From: Diabrotica undecimpunctata
Taxonomy: Eukaryota > Arthropoda > Insecta > Coleoptera > Chrysomelidae
Reading direction: 5' to 3'
Length of the DNA: 64,000 nucleotides
Assembly: GCF_040954645.1 (NCBI RefSeq)
Contig: NC_092806.1
Span: 6,386,001-6,450,000, forward strand
The translations under genes and the position numbers were made by a program. Each line of letters starts with the position of its first letter. Positions within the stretch are counted from its first letter, which is position 1. Below, one piece after another: positions 54,985 through 64,000 of the stretch. Under the pieces are notes generated by a model, which saw only the letters and a program-made list of their open reading frames with translations, was not told the origin of the DNA and searched no databases.

Positions 54985-55620
54985 TGATCACTTGTTTTCA
55001 AATAGTTTCAATATTTCAGCTTGTATGTTTTTAGGTCCAGGTACTTTGTTGGTTTTTAGTCTTTTTATTGCATATGTTACTTCACTGAGCGTTATTCCTG
55101 GTCCTAAACATGCAGAAACACTGACTTCTGTCTCTTGCTCTTCCTTGAATAATTCTTCCATGTATTGCCTCCATCTCTCAAGTATTCTCTTATTTTTGTA
55201 GAACAGATTGTTGTGCTCGTCTAGTATTAAGTTATGATTTCGTGATCCGTTTTCTCCAATTTTCTTAATGATTTTGTTTATTTCTTTGTACCTTTCCTCA
55301 TTCTTATTTCTCTGTTTTCTTCGTTCTTCCATTAGCTCTAATATTTCTTGTCTCATCCATGGCTATTTCTTTATATTGTTTTCTGGTTTAAATTTATTAT
55401 CTACCACTAAATTACCTATATTTTTGATTTTATTCCACATATCATCCACACTTATGTTTTCTTGATTATTATCTGAGTTAACCATGCTGTTTATTTTATT
55501 GTTGATCTCTTTTTGACTTCTTCTCTTGTGGTTTTTGTGGACAATGACAATGTATGACAATATTAGATGAACAACATAATGCTCTTCACGATCAGATGAC
55601 ATCGAACCATCCTCTAACAA
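54985..55620 (-). pseudogene. RTE-like LINE linker and RT start (inverted next to LINE P)
   Basis: One minus-strand frame with a single TAG (55363-55365) reads VDDMWNKIKNIGNLVVDNKF, PWMRQEILELMEERRKQRNK, NNLFYKNKRILERWRQYMEE, LFKEEQETEVSVSACLGPGI and YAIKRLKTNKVPGPKNIQAE. It ends at ILKLFENK, the entry to the RT. This is the segment that follows the endonuclease in RTE elements, but in the orientation opposite to LINE P. Confidence 0.87.
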
Positions 55621-56332
55621 GGGGAATTTTAAAATGTATTGGACTTTTTACGAAAAGTAAATCCTAAAAACAAAATAAAAGTCTTTTTATACCATAATAT
55701 ACTTTTTAAATTTTAACTGTCATCTTTTGTAATATTTACTATACTGTATGTGAAGTTAAACTTAAAATATTTATTGTAATGGTATTTTTCGTGTCAACAA
55801 CCCCTGTAGTAAAGACAGAATCAATAAATAGAAGAAAACCAACAAAAATAGGGTCACAATATATTTGGAACACCACTTATTTACACGATATCTATTTTAA
55901 TAACATTAATCTTATTTGGCCTTGTACTTTTTAACTGAAATTTGTATAACTTGACACTCAAATTTCCTAAATCATCATCATACAGATCCTATTCAAGTCA
56001 TTTACTCGGGAAGTTGTAAAGCTCCGAAATCACAAATTTGCAATTTTAACTCACATCAACATTAATCTTCCTCAAATTTGTACCCCGAGGACTATCTTAC
56101 ATGTACACACGAAATAACATTCGATACAGTGAAGTGTGGAAGGTGAAGGAAATAAGTAAGTAGGTTTTCCTTGTCACGTGTGTCAACTGTTTATTATTTG
56201 GTATTTCAGGAAATGGGTATATGTTACATAGAAATACGTTGTTTTGATTCGGTTTCAATTTTGTGTTATTATCATATTATTTACACAAAGTTGCATCCAC
56301 CCTGAAACTGATATTTCACCAGATATTTTATT
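55621..56332. other. No recognised gene
   Basis: AT-rich spacer. Confidence 0.5.
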
Positions 56333-56333
56333 G

Positions 56334-56398
<65 letters not shown>
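56333..56398. repeat. (AT)n microsatellite
   Basis: About 32 AT units with one AC interruption. The following 56399-57110 is AT-rich with no recognised gene. Confidence 0.95.
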
Positions 56399-56403
<5 letters not shown>

Positions 56404-57119
56404 GGTCTTAGTGAATTTTCTTGTCTAATATCAATATCTACTTTAATGGGTATTGTAAATTCACAACTTTCTCGTGATTTAATTGTATTTTCTATGTTCT
56501 TTCTTTGCATTCATCCCCTTTAGGAAATTTGTAAGCAGTTAGTTGTACTTTTAAAATAATTCATAAAAGTTACTTTGCTTTGAATAGTCATCTAAAGTAA
56601 GCAACTTTATGTATGAAATGGAAAATTTGAAATATGAAAAAAGTCAGTTATTAGCTACCTTTTCTAATATTTTAATTTAATTAAATCGTTTTCTTACGTA
56701 CACTGTAGTCCTAGTAAACCACAATTTAAAGGTAATTATATGTTAGCAGTTGAACACTTGCTAATTAATGAACATTGAGAACAGGAGAAAGTCGAAAACA
56801 ACTATTATTAACACGTCAATCGTTCAGTCTAGTTATTGAACTATGTACTTAATTAAATATATATGTATACAAATTTTGCAGCAAAAGTATTCAAAAATTA
56901 ATTTAGAACAAACTTTTATCATACATTTATTTAGGAGAATCATTCAAATGTAACAAATTAACTAATCATTTTAGTTTAATTGATTTCTTAAACTTAAATA
57001 TAAATATATCTTACCACTTTAGACACTATTATCTTTGATGATCTGTGTGTCTGCGGTTTGACCTCGCTAGATACTTGACTTTTGAGAAAAGTTCTGTATA
57101 TATAATTATTTTTGTCCCT

Positions 57120-57330
57120 TCTGCACAAGTTTTTATAGTTGTATTTATAATGCATACCTCTATTTCTTTTTGTTTTGAATTTGATGTGCCGTTTCTAAGT
57201 TTCCGTCTTTCTTCTACGAGATTGAGAGTCTATTCACTCATCCAATGTTTTTTCCTAGCTGTTTTGTCTTTGGGATTAGTATTGTTGATGGCTTCAGTGC
57301 TTCATTTCTTTGTGTATTCCCACTAAGCTA
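57120..57330 (-). pseudogene. Possible LINE linker scrap
   Basis: The minus strand gives LIPKTKQLGKKHWMSE*IDSQ followed by RRRKTET, similar to the KKPWMTDEIL.L.EERRK linker of RTE-like LINEs. Short and weak. Confidence 0.35.
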
Positions 57331-57334
57331 CATT

Positions 57335-57580
57335 AAAGAAAAACGTTTACTTTGGTATAGATGTGTGAGAAGAGTAGCTCATACAAGGCGGATAAGAAAG
57401 ATATCGGATTGGAGCCGAATAGGAAAGAAAAAAAGAGGCAGATCTCAAAGATCATGAAGGGATGAAGTGGACGAGGTCATAAAAAAACGAGACCTTATAG
57501 ATGTAGAATAGCAGGATAGAAAGGACTGAAGAAGAAAGGCAGTGACAGCCGTAGAAACTCTTACGTACATATAAACTATA
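57335..57580 (+). pseudogene. LINE Q: C-terminal fragment of a LINE polyprotein
   Basis: The peptide YIKEKRLLWYRCVRRVAHTR, then RIRKISDWSRIGKKKRGRSQ, RDEVDEVIKKRDLIDVE and DRKD matches the closing L.W.GHV.RM......W...G.RKRGRP..SW.EGV.EA...R.L...QW.DR. Broken by stops. 57581-58530 beyond it holds no recognised gene. Confidence 0.8.
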
Positions 57581-58534
57581 ATATGCCAATGACTCTTTGA
57601 GGATGAGAAAACTAATAAAAAATTCTGGAATTGCTCTCATATATATTATTCAGAGTGGAATAGCAATTATATACAACTATTATACGACTAGAACGTATTA
57701 TAAAAAAATATACATTCTACACTCAAATAGACTTCAACATATAACCTTCAACAATAACCGTTTTGAATTGTAATTTTCCTCGTTACGATGTGTTTGCTTG
57801 AAAATTTGGATTTAGGTTCCTCTTAATCTCTACTTTACTTTTGGACTTGAGCCCAGGGTTGTTTTTACTTGGGGGTGAAAGCCACCCCTTCTCGAAATGA
57901 ACGAACATATGTTCTTAATAAGTCAGGAAATCGATAAATTGACTAAGTGTAAACAACTTTTGAAAATACGAGTAGAAATATTTCCATAAATGAAGAGGAG
58001 GGTAAATAAAATCTTTTACTTTAAATTTTCATGCATTTAATTCATTTACTGGCGTATTTAAGTATTTTTTATAAACTTTCACGTTTTATTTTGTTTGTTT
58101 ATTATTTAAGGGTTCACACTGTAATAATAAAAAGAACAAAAGAAAAATTCAGTGACTCTATAAATAACGTCTCGCTAAAATAATTGTAGAGCAGAATATT
58201 TTTCATCTTTGTTAATCCCAAAAGTAGAAGTTGAACCGTCAAAACAATTTAGAGCGAAGATTTAATAAGACTCCCTCCCCGTCATAAGTAATACTTTTGA
58301 GAGACAGCAGGGTGACTGCACCCAGTTTATAAGCAGGCCAAAACATTTGTTATCAATTTAGAACGAATTTTACCAAGATACACTCTAAAAATTTAGTAAA
58401 ATGCAAAACTATCAACGTTATTTGATTAAAAAAAATTATAGATTTTAAGGGTAATAAAGTTGCCAATAAAAGACTGTATAATAAAAACATTGACAGACGT
58501 TTGACATAGACTGTATACAAAACAAATTAAAATA

Positions 58535-58760
58535 AGAACAATTTGGATTCAGAGCCGGACAGGGAACGAGGAAAGTGCTCTTCAGTTTGAAAGTTTTAAT
58601 AGAGAGAACCATGGATATAAACTGTGATGCGTATGCACGTTTCATTGATTTTGAGAAGGCATTTGCTAAAGTCTACATATTATAAAACTATCGATATCCT
58701 AAAAACATTAGGACTCGATAGTAAGAATATAAGCCTAATCTCAAACTAACATATTCAACA
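58535..58760 (+). pseudogene. RTE-like RT scrap around the first catalytic Asp
   Basis: The frame EQFGFRAGQGTRKVLFSLKV, LIERTMDINCDAYARFIDFE and KAFAKVY matches the LGTREALF...FIDFEKAFDKV segment of the LINE C/D/E group, then breaks. It is immediately followed by a piggyBac remnant. Confidence 0.82.
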
Positions 58761-58779
58761 AAAAGCAAGATAGAGAACT

Positions 58780-59175
58780 GGAAACTCTACAGAGTTATAT
58801 GCCTTTATTGGACTACTACTAACTGCAGGGCACCTGTGTGCCAACATCCATAATGTAGGTATACTTTGGAGTAAATTTTATGGACCTACTATATTTAAAG
58901 CTACCATGGGGTTAAAACGATTCAAAAATTTGCTAAGATTTGTTCGATTTGACGATAGAACACAGGGTCTGAACGAAAAAGGAACGACAAATTAGCAGTA
59001 ATACACGATGTGTGAAATCAAGTCAACCAAAACTTTCAGAAATACTATTTTTCAGGAAAAACATAACGGTAGATGAGCAACTTGTACCGTATCGAGGTAA
59101 GTGTCCTTTGAAGCAGTATATGCCTTCAAAGCCCGATGAGTATGGCATAAAAATATGGTAGGCCTGTTCTAGTTG
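58780..59175 (+). pseudogene. piggyBac transposase remnant III (N-terminal part of the DDE domain)
   Basis: Reading in several frames: TELYAFIGLLLTAGHLCANI, LKRFKNLLRFVRFDDRTQGL, then NITVDEQLVPYRGKCPLKQY with the first catalytic Asp, and MPSKPDEYGIKIW. It covers the region before and just after the first Asp; the remainder is gone. Sequence differs from both other piggyBac copies in the window, so a third family is represented. Confidence 0.85.
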
Positions 59176-59191
59176 GTAATAACCTAATCTT

Positions 59192-59230
59192 GTGGCTTAG
59201 TCCTAACTAAAATAGTAAATTGATATGACA
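59192..59230 (+). repeat. Dispersed TTGTGGCTTA motif, copy 3
   Basis: CTTGTGGCTTAGTCCTAACT followed by AAAATAGTAAATT resembles the copies at 20580 and 23690. Confidence 0.5.
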
Positions 59231-59321
59231 AAGTGTTAATTTGTAAAAGTAAAATAATAATATTCTTCTGACTTATGCGTTTTATTCATTTTATAAAGAT
59301 TGGTTTTTCCGTACTTTATAC

Positions 59322-61202
59322 GGGCGTAGGAAATTTCGACACTAAGCAGGTAGAGACTAAAATTTAATGGCAATTTTCGACACCAGCCCCAATTCCCGTT
59401 TTTATCTTACAGGTATATTCGACACCAAATAAATATAGCTGCGACATAAATAAAATACCATAATTAATTAATTTATTTATTTTAATAAAAGTAATGTGCA
59501 TTTTATTTCTTTATAACTGTAATAAGATCTAAATATAATACAACTAGTACCTAATTTTTGTACATTTTACCGTTAATATACTTGTATACAATGATTTATT
59601 TGCTATTACAGGAATGATAAGATACAGCTTTTATAAAATCTAACCTACGTATTTGTTGGGATCGTAGTTTATCCATCATTTTCTCCAAAAATGCCAATTT
59701 AGCCTTAACAGTAGTATCTTTGATTTTTGCTGGTATATGTAAACTATTTATTTTGACATAAGTGTCTACTTGAAACTCTTTTAACTTTTCAATAAAAATA
59801 AAAATAGAAGGATGTGTTGAATAAAAGAAGAATTAAATCTCGAATGAAAGGATTTACAGGCGTTTGTGGTCCTCGCAATAGACGGATTCTGATTAGACCA
59901 TATGTGTGGTGGAAATAGAGCGCTATCGAAAATGTAATTTTCCAGTAAACAATCTGCATATATATCAAGTGTTGCGTTTATAGGTTTATATGACATTAAA
60001 TCATAAAGAAAGCATTCTTCAACTTCTGCTGGATTTAAATAAGTTAAATCAAACGTATGCCTTAACCATTTTCCAATTTCTGAATTTGTATCCTTTATAT
60101 TCTTGTACCAAACCCAAAGATTGAATTTTTTTAAACCAGTTTTGGTGTAATTGCTTTTTCAAAGTCCACAAATATTTCAGTTGGCTCTAATGATAATTGA
60201 AATGTTTCAAAAATCTTAGACCTTAATAAAGAAAATAAATTTTTGTATGTCATTGACAATTTGTCCTTTAACAAACAGTATGCTAAAGGAACATAATGTT
60301 CATTTTCCAAGCCATGTATAGTAAATAATTGTAGATAATATTAGGTACTGTATGAAAATGTACCATCCATATACAAAGTTTTTAATTTACACAACAAACG
60401 AATATTTGTCTCGCATGAAAATACAATTACATTTAATTCAGGATGATTTAAAAACAAAAAACTTTCATTGCGACAGGTTTTAGGAGAATAATTACTAACC
60501 GCGTTATGGACTTCTGATATGCTTCTTGGTAACGGACCTGGTAACAGTTTACGACGACAGTTGTAAATGTTCTTTCTTATGCTAGCTATGTCAGGAACCG
60601 TCAGCAAATTGGCATCACACTCAGCAACAGCAGTTCTTGTAATTTTGGCAGGCTTTTCCGATATGTCCTCTTGGGCTTTTCTTTTACATGCATTGGTTAC
60701 CATCTTTACTTCAAGCTTTTTTGGATCGGCTTCATGATTATGTACCAAATCACTTTTTGTGATGGTGAGGTCCTCACAGCCTATTGTAAACACTTTTGCG
60801 GAACACTTAGTGTTTCTTTGGATGCAGCGCCAAAATATCTCGCCGCTTTTTAACACTTTTTGTTTCGAGAACGAATGATGCTCCACCACTAATAAATCTC
60901 GACCACGGGAACTTTTTATCAAACTCATTTTTTAAATATCCGTATACGTGCACAAGTCAACGTCAAACAAGAAATAAATTACAACTGAAATAATTTAGTC
61001 ACAAGTACACAAGTGCCACGCCCCCCGCCGTGACAATAAATATTGGGAAAACCCGCTTGTCCTGCTTGGGTGCAAATGTCCATCGCCGCTAATTACCTAC
61101 CTACCTGCTTTACGCCGCGGTGTCGAAATTTCCTATAATAAAATTTGACCCTTCGATTACCCCAGGTACAAAGACAATTTGGTGTCGAAAGTTCGCCCGC
61201 CG
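59322..61202 (-). mobile_element. MULE-type (Mutator-like) transposon with 8-bp duplication
   Basis: CTTTATAC flanks the element at 59314-59321 and 61203-61210. The ends start GGGCG on the left and, complemented, CGGCGGGCG on the right. Both lead into TTCGACAC, a motif repeated several times near each end (59336, 59377, 59410, 61111, 61182). The 1.9-kb body holds one minus-strand transposase gene with a deletion. The 8-9-bp duplication and protein fit the MULE superfamily. Confidence 0.87.
59590..60928 (-). pseudogene. MULE transposase with FLYWCH zinc finger
   Basis: From ATG 60928 residues 9-68 form a FLYWCH finger: LLVVEHHSFSKQKVLKSGEI, FWRCIQRNTKCSAKVFT and HNHEAD. A linker, PLPRSISEVHNAVSNYSPKT, leads to the DDE start LKTLYMDGTFSYST (first Asp). 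After a stop near 60341 come YVPLAYCLLKDKLSMTYKNL and EPTEIFVDFEKAI (second Asp). A deletion follows, then, out of frame, KIQSLGLVQEYK, RHTFDLTYLNPAEVEECFLY and ALFPPHIWSNQNPSIARTTN, where the final acidic residue would lie nearby. Frameshifts near 60160 and 59810. Inactive. Confidence 0.87.
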
Positions 61203-61210
61203 CTTTATAC

Positions 61211-61540
61211 ATGAGCTGCTAATTACCATAATCTTTTCTCAGAAGGGTTTTCACACAATAATAAAAGGCAACAACACCGTAATCTTTTTTCAGGGTATGC
61301 GTAAACATCAACCCCTCTTTTCAAATACAATGGCATGGTAGATTTACAAAAGTTTTTATTTATTTATTAAGTCTTCTTTATGTCTCCAAATGTTTATTAC
61401 TTGTGAATAAATTATTTTCTACAAAAGTTTTCTTTCATTTTATTATTTTGTGCAAATTCTTCAGGTAGATCGCACCCTCGAGGTAGACCGCATACTATAG
61501 TAACACTTTTTTTTAATCTAGACAATTTAAATTTAACTTT
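61211..61540. other. No recognised gene
   Basis: AT-rich spacer between the MULE and LINE R. Confidence 0.5.
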
Positions 61541-61544
61541 AATA

Positions 61545-62338
61545 AAAGATCACTTGCTAATTGCGGAGAAGACCTTCAAAATCTAATGAACAAAATAAAA
61601 CAGACTTGTGATCAGTATGGATTAAAACTCAACGTTAAGAAAACTAAATATATGATAGTTAGCAAACAAAATTATATACAGGATGACGGTATAAAAGTCG
61701 GAGAGAGAGAGAAAAGTCGTAGAGAAACTCGTGTATCTCGGAAGTAATATCAAGGAGAGCTGGGATCCATTCGCAGAAATTAAAAGCCGAATAGAACAAG
61801 CCCGAGCTGCCTTTGTAAAAATGAGATACGTACTTTACAGTCACGATCTTGGCATTGACCTTAGAGTTCGAATGACATCTTACTACATCTTTCCCGTCCT
61901 GCTGTATGGAGTGGAAACGTGGACACTAACTGAGGCTATCCTTAAACGCTTGACAGCCTTTGAGATGTGGGTATACAGACGACTACTGAAAATAAGCTGG
62001 GTCGACAGAGTTAGAAATGAGGAGGTCCTTAGACGGCTGAATCAAACAACACAACTGGTTAATACAATAAAGAAACGCAAGCTGGAATACTTCGGTCACA
62101 TTATGAGACATTCTGAAAAATATGGTCTTTTACATCTGATCATTCAGGGAAAGATCCAAGGTAATCGTGGTCCTGGTAGAAGAAGAACATCATGGCTGAA
62201 AAATCTAAGGCAATGGTATGGAAAATCAACTACATCGTTATTTAGAGCTACTGTCAACAAAGTTACGATAGCGAATATGGTAGCCAACATGATATCCAAC
62301 GATCGATAACGGTCATGGAACTAGAAGAAGAAGAAAGA
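61545..62338 (+). pseudogene. LINE R: RTE-like RT end and C-terminal domain with GAA tail
   Basis: It starts just after the YADD box: GEDLQNLMNKIKQTCDQYGL, KLNVKKTKYMIVSK. A GA-dinucleotide run (61699-61712) shifts the frame. From 61731 it reads MYLGSNIKESWDPFAEIKSR, YYIFPVLLYGVETWTL, RRLLKISWVDRVRNEEVLRR, LEYFGHIMRHSEKYGLL, GPGRRRTSWLKNLRQWYGKS and ANMISNDR. The tail AGAAGAAGAAGAA ends at about 62338. Same overall group as LINE C/E. Confidence 0.9.
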
Positions 62339-63469
62339 ATATTAGAAATATATGGGTAAATATGAATAGTACATTGAAGAACAGTGGTAAGCACAACGGA
62401 TCCGAGTTGCCCGGTTACGGGCAAATAAGTAAAATGTGTTCTTCGGATAAGGGTTGAAGTGTAATGGACAATTCTTTCCAGTTACGATATAATAATTTTT
62501 TACTGTGTATATTGTGGTAATTAATATTGAAAGTGATCGAGGTAGAAAGATAAAAATTTTAATCAGAATAAGGGAAAGAAATGAATCATTGGAAAGTGTT
62601 TCCTCCCGTTCATATTTTTTCTTGACTGGTTCGTCCTTAATTTTTATTAATGTCTCCATTAAAAATGACAAACGAGGTTTCGCGACAAGGATTACCAAGA
62701 TAAACTGATAAACTTTCCAATAAAGTTGAAAAATAACCGCTGCCAATCTAAGGCCCGTTCCGAGATAAATTTCTTTTGAATTCGAATTTTAATCGGTAAC
62801 ATTGGCAAGAAAGTTGATTATACTTTTTTATTCGGTTTACGATAAAGTTAAGGCGGAAGCTAACAGAAACAAGAAAAAATGGGACAAAAAGGGTTATGTT
62901 AAAAGATTTAGTATACAAGTTTCCGATACTTTCAGAGTTTTTTGTAAAGCAGTTTCAATAGTACAAAAAAATATGGATTTTTATTGTTCATAAATAAGTT
63001 TCGAAAAAGAAAACTGCATATATTTAAAAAATATTTATTTAAACTCCGTTTTGAAAATTATTGGTTTTTGACAGTTTTTTTGACACAGGTGATAATCTTC
63101 AAAGTAATATCTTAAAAAAACAACAAAGAATTTAAAGATTATTTCTACTTAAAATGAACATTAATATAATAATACAGGAAGTTGTCATAATAATCAAAAT
63201 GAATGCTGAAAAGATTCGTTTATTGTTAAATGTCTAACATTCCTCTCATCAAGATTCGCGTAAACTATTTTCCTGATAGCTTTAATAACCTAACAGACAA
63301 TAATTGTCAATTACTTAAGATATAAAGTGATGACCACGATACAAGTATGTAATAGAAAAACTATAAGAATAGTCAATAAAGGCCCTACAATAAAGTAACC
63401 AGTACCGACCTGAACAACCTAACATAAAAGATTTTCCTGTTCTTAGAGATACAAAATAATAACATCAAT
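62339..63469. other. No recognised gene
   Basis: AT-rich. A 63-residue plus-strand frame at 62802-62993 is Lys-rich and unassigned. Confidence 0.45.
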
Positions 63470-63662
63470 ATAAATCGAGCTATAAAAGTAGTAAAGAGAT
63501 GGAAGCCCCAAGGAAACAGAACCAGAGGAAGGCCCCGTAAAAGATGGATAGACGAAGTAGAAAGAAATCTTAAAACCATGAACATCAGGCAGTGGCGAAG
63601 GAAAGTATCCGACAGGGCAAAATGGAAGAACATTGTGGAAATAATGTGGAAAAAAGAATAGT
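63470..63662 (+). pseudogene. LINE K2: 3' coding scrap of the LINE K family
   Basis: RAIKVVKRWKPQGNRTRGRP, RKRWIDEVERNLKTMNIRQW and RRKVSDRAKWKNIVE align with 39918-40095. This copy lacks the 5-bp insertion of LINE K and therefore stays in frame to the stop at 63660. Confidence 0.9.
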
Positions 63663-63679
63663 CTAAAAAGGTTCCACAG

Positions 63680-63910
63680 AAAAACTGATTATCTCAGTGG
63701 ATCATACATCCGCAAAGGCTCTAAAGAAAGGTGTCTGTAAGGCAAACTAAATATTTGGTATTCCTCTTCTTTTTCTTCTGTAACGTCTATTCTTATTAAC
63801 ATCAGGGCGTTAATCAACACCACACTGCCATCAGAATGGTGCTCTGCCCGACTGCTCAACTCTGGGTTCGTTCCCTGTTCATTCTCTCCCCACACTAATC
63901 CCAGAAAGGT
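63680..63910 (-). other. Possible minus-strand LINE 3' end
   Basis: The minus strand ends in ACAGAAGAAAAAGAAGAGG (63764-63783), like the GAA tails of RTE-like LINEs here, preceded by about 120 bases of balanced composition. No coding motif is visible. The rest of the window is AT-rich. Confidence 0.35.
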
Positions 63911-64000
63911 ACAGGAAATAAAAAAAAATTTACAAAGTCATGGTAAAGGTATATATCTATTAAATAATAATAAACAGAATTCATATTATTATGAATGTGA

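Noticed and set aside
54101..55620. Twin-priming inversion as the origin of the LINE P junction
   Set aside because: Twin priming leaves the 5' part inverted upstream of a forward 3' part; here the order of the parts is the reverse.

Overview
The window looks like a stretch of a large, repeat-rich arthropod (most likely insect) nuclear genome. It is AT-rich, full of (AT)n and (AC)n runs, and packed with animal-type transposable elements. I see no convincing host protein-coding gene, rRNA, tRNA or CRISPR array. The mix (RTE/BovB-like LINEs with GAA/AAG tails, RNase H-bearing LINEs, jockey, a Penelope-like element, piggyBac, PIF/Harbinger, Tc1/mariner, pogo, hAT, MULE with a FLYWCH finger, a probable Sola element) is typical of beetles and other insects with large genomes. 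The species is not identified.

Layout. 1-5.7 kb: tail of an RTE-like LINE cut by the window edge, a small LINE scrap, and an internally deleted PIF/Harbinger element (3077-3897, TAA duplication) carrying the starts of a MADF gene and a nuclease gene on opposite strands. 5.7-14.5 kb: a nest of LINEs. LINE B (5765-8521) is split by a 300-bp probable solo LTR. LINE D (about 8700-12880) was hit by LINE C (8980-11962, minus, 11-bp duplication) and by a SPIN-like hAT MITE (12047-12610, 8-bp duplication). LINE E (13019-14505) follows with an 11-bp duplication. 14.6-18.7 kb: a Penelope-like remnant split by an RNase H LINE tail, then a Tc1-type element sitting in an (AT)n tract with one long end duplicated in tandem. 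19-27 kb: a minus-strand LINE with an insertion, a GC-rich segment with a promoter-like core, and a dispersed repeat invaded by LINE H (13-bp duplication) and LINE I. 28.9-29.4 kb: hAT transposase C-terminus.

29.8-35.6 kb holds the best-preserved retroelement: a full-length RNase H-bearing LINE (LINE J, minus strand, 12-bp target duplication) with an intact ORF1 and an ORF2 broken only by two A-run frameshifts. ORF2 lies in the same frame directly after the ORF1 stop codon. 36-43 kb: a degraded Tc1/mariner, a piggyBac remnant interrupted by a LINE E relative, LINE K, and a pogo-like transposase carrying four telomere-type TTAGG units at a deletion junction. 43.9-46.7 kb: a nearly intact piggyBac element with TTAA duplications and a single premature stop. 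47.3-50.1 kb: a mariner scrap and a 2.5-kb TIR element with a Sola-like transposase. 51-58.8 kb: jockey, RTE and piggyBac fragments. 59.3-61.2 kb: a MULE with 8-bp duplications. 61.5-64 kb: further LINE tails.

Functionally the region is a palimpsest of selfish elements. RTE-type LINEs supplied most of the mass, DNA transposons landed in them, and nearly all copies are inactivated. Only the piggyBac at 44-46.7 kb and LINE J look close to coding-competent. Where target duplications could be read, removing the younger insertion often restores the older element's reading frame, which supports the boundaries given.
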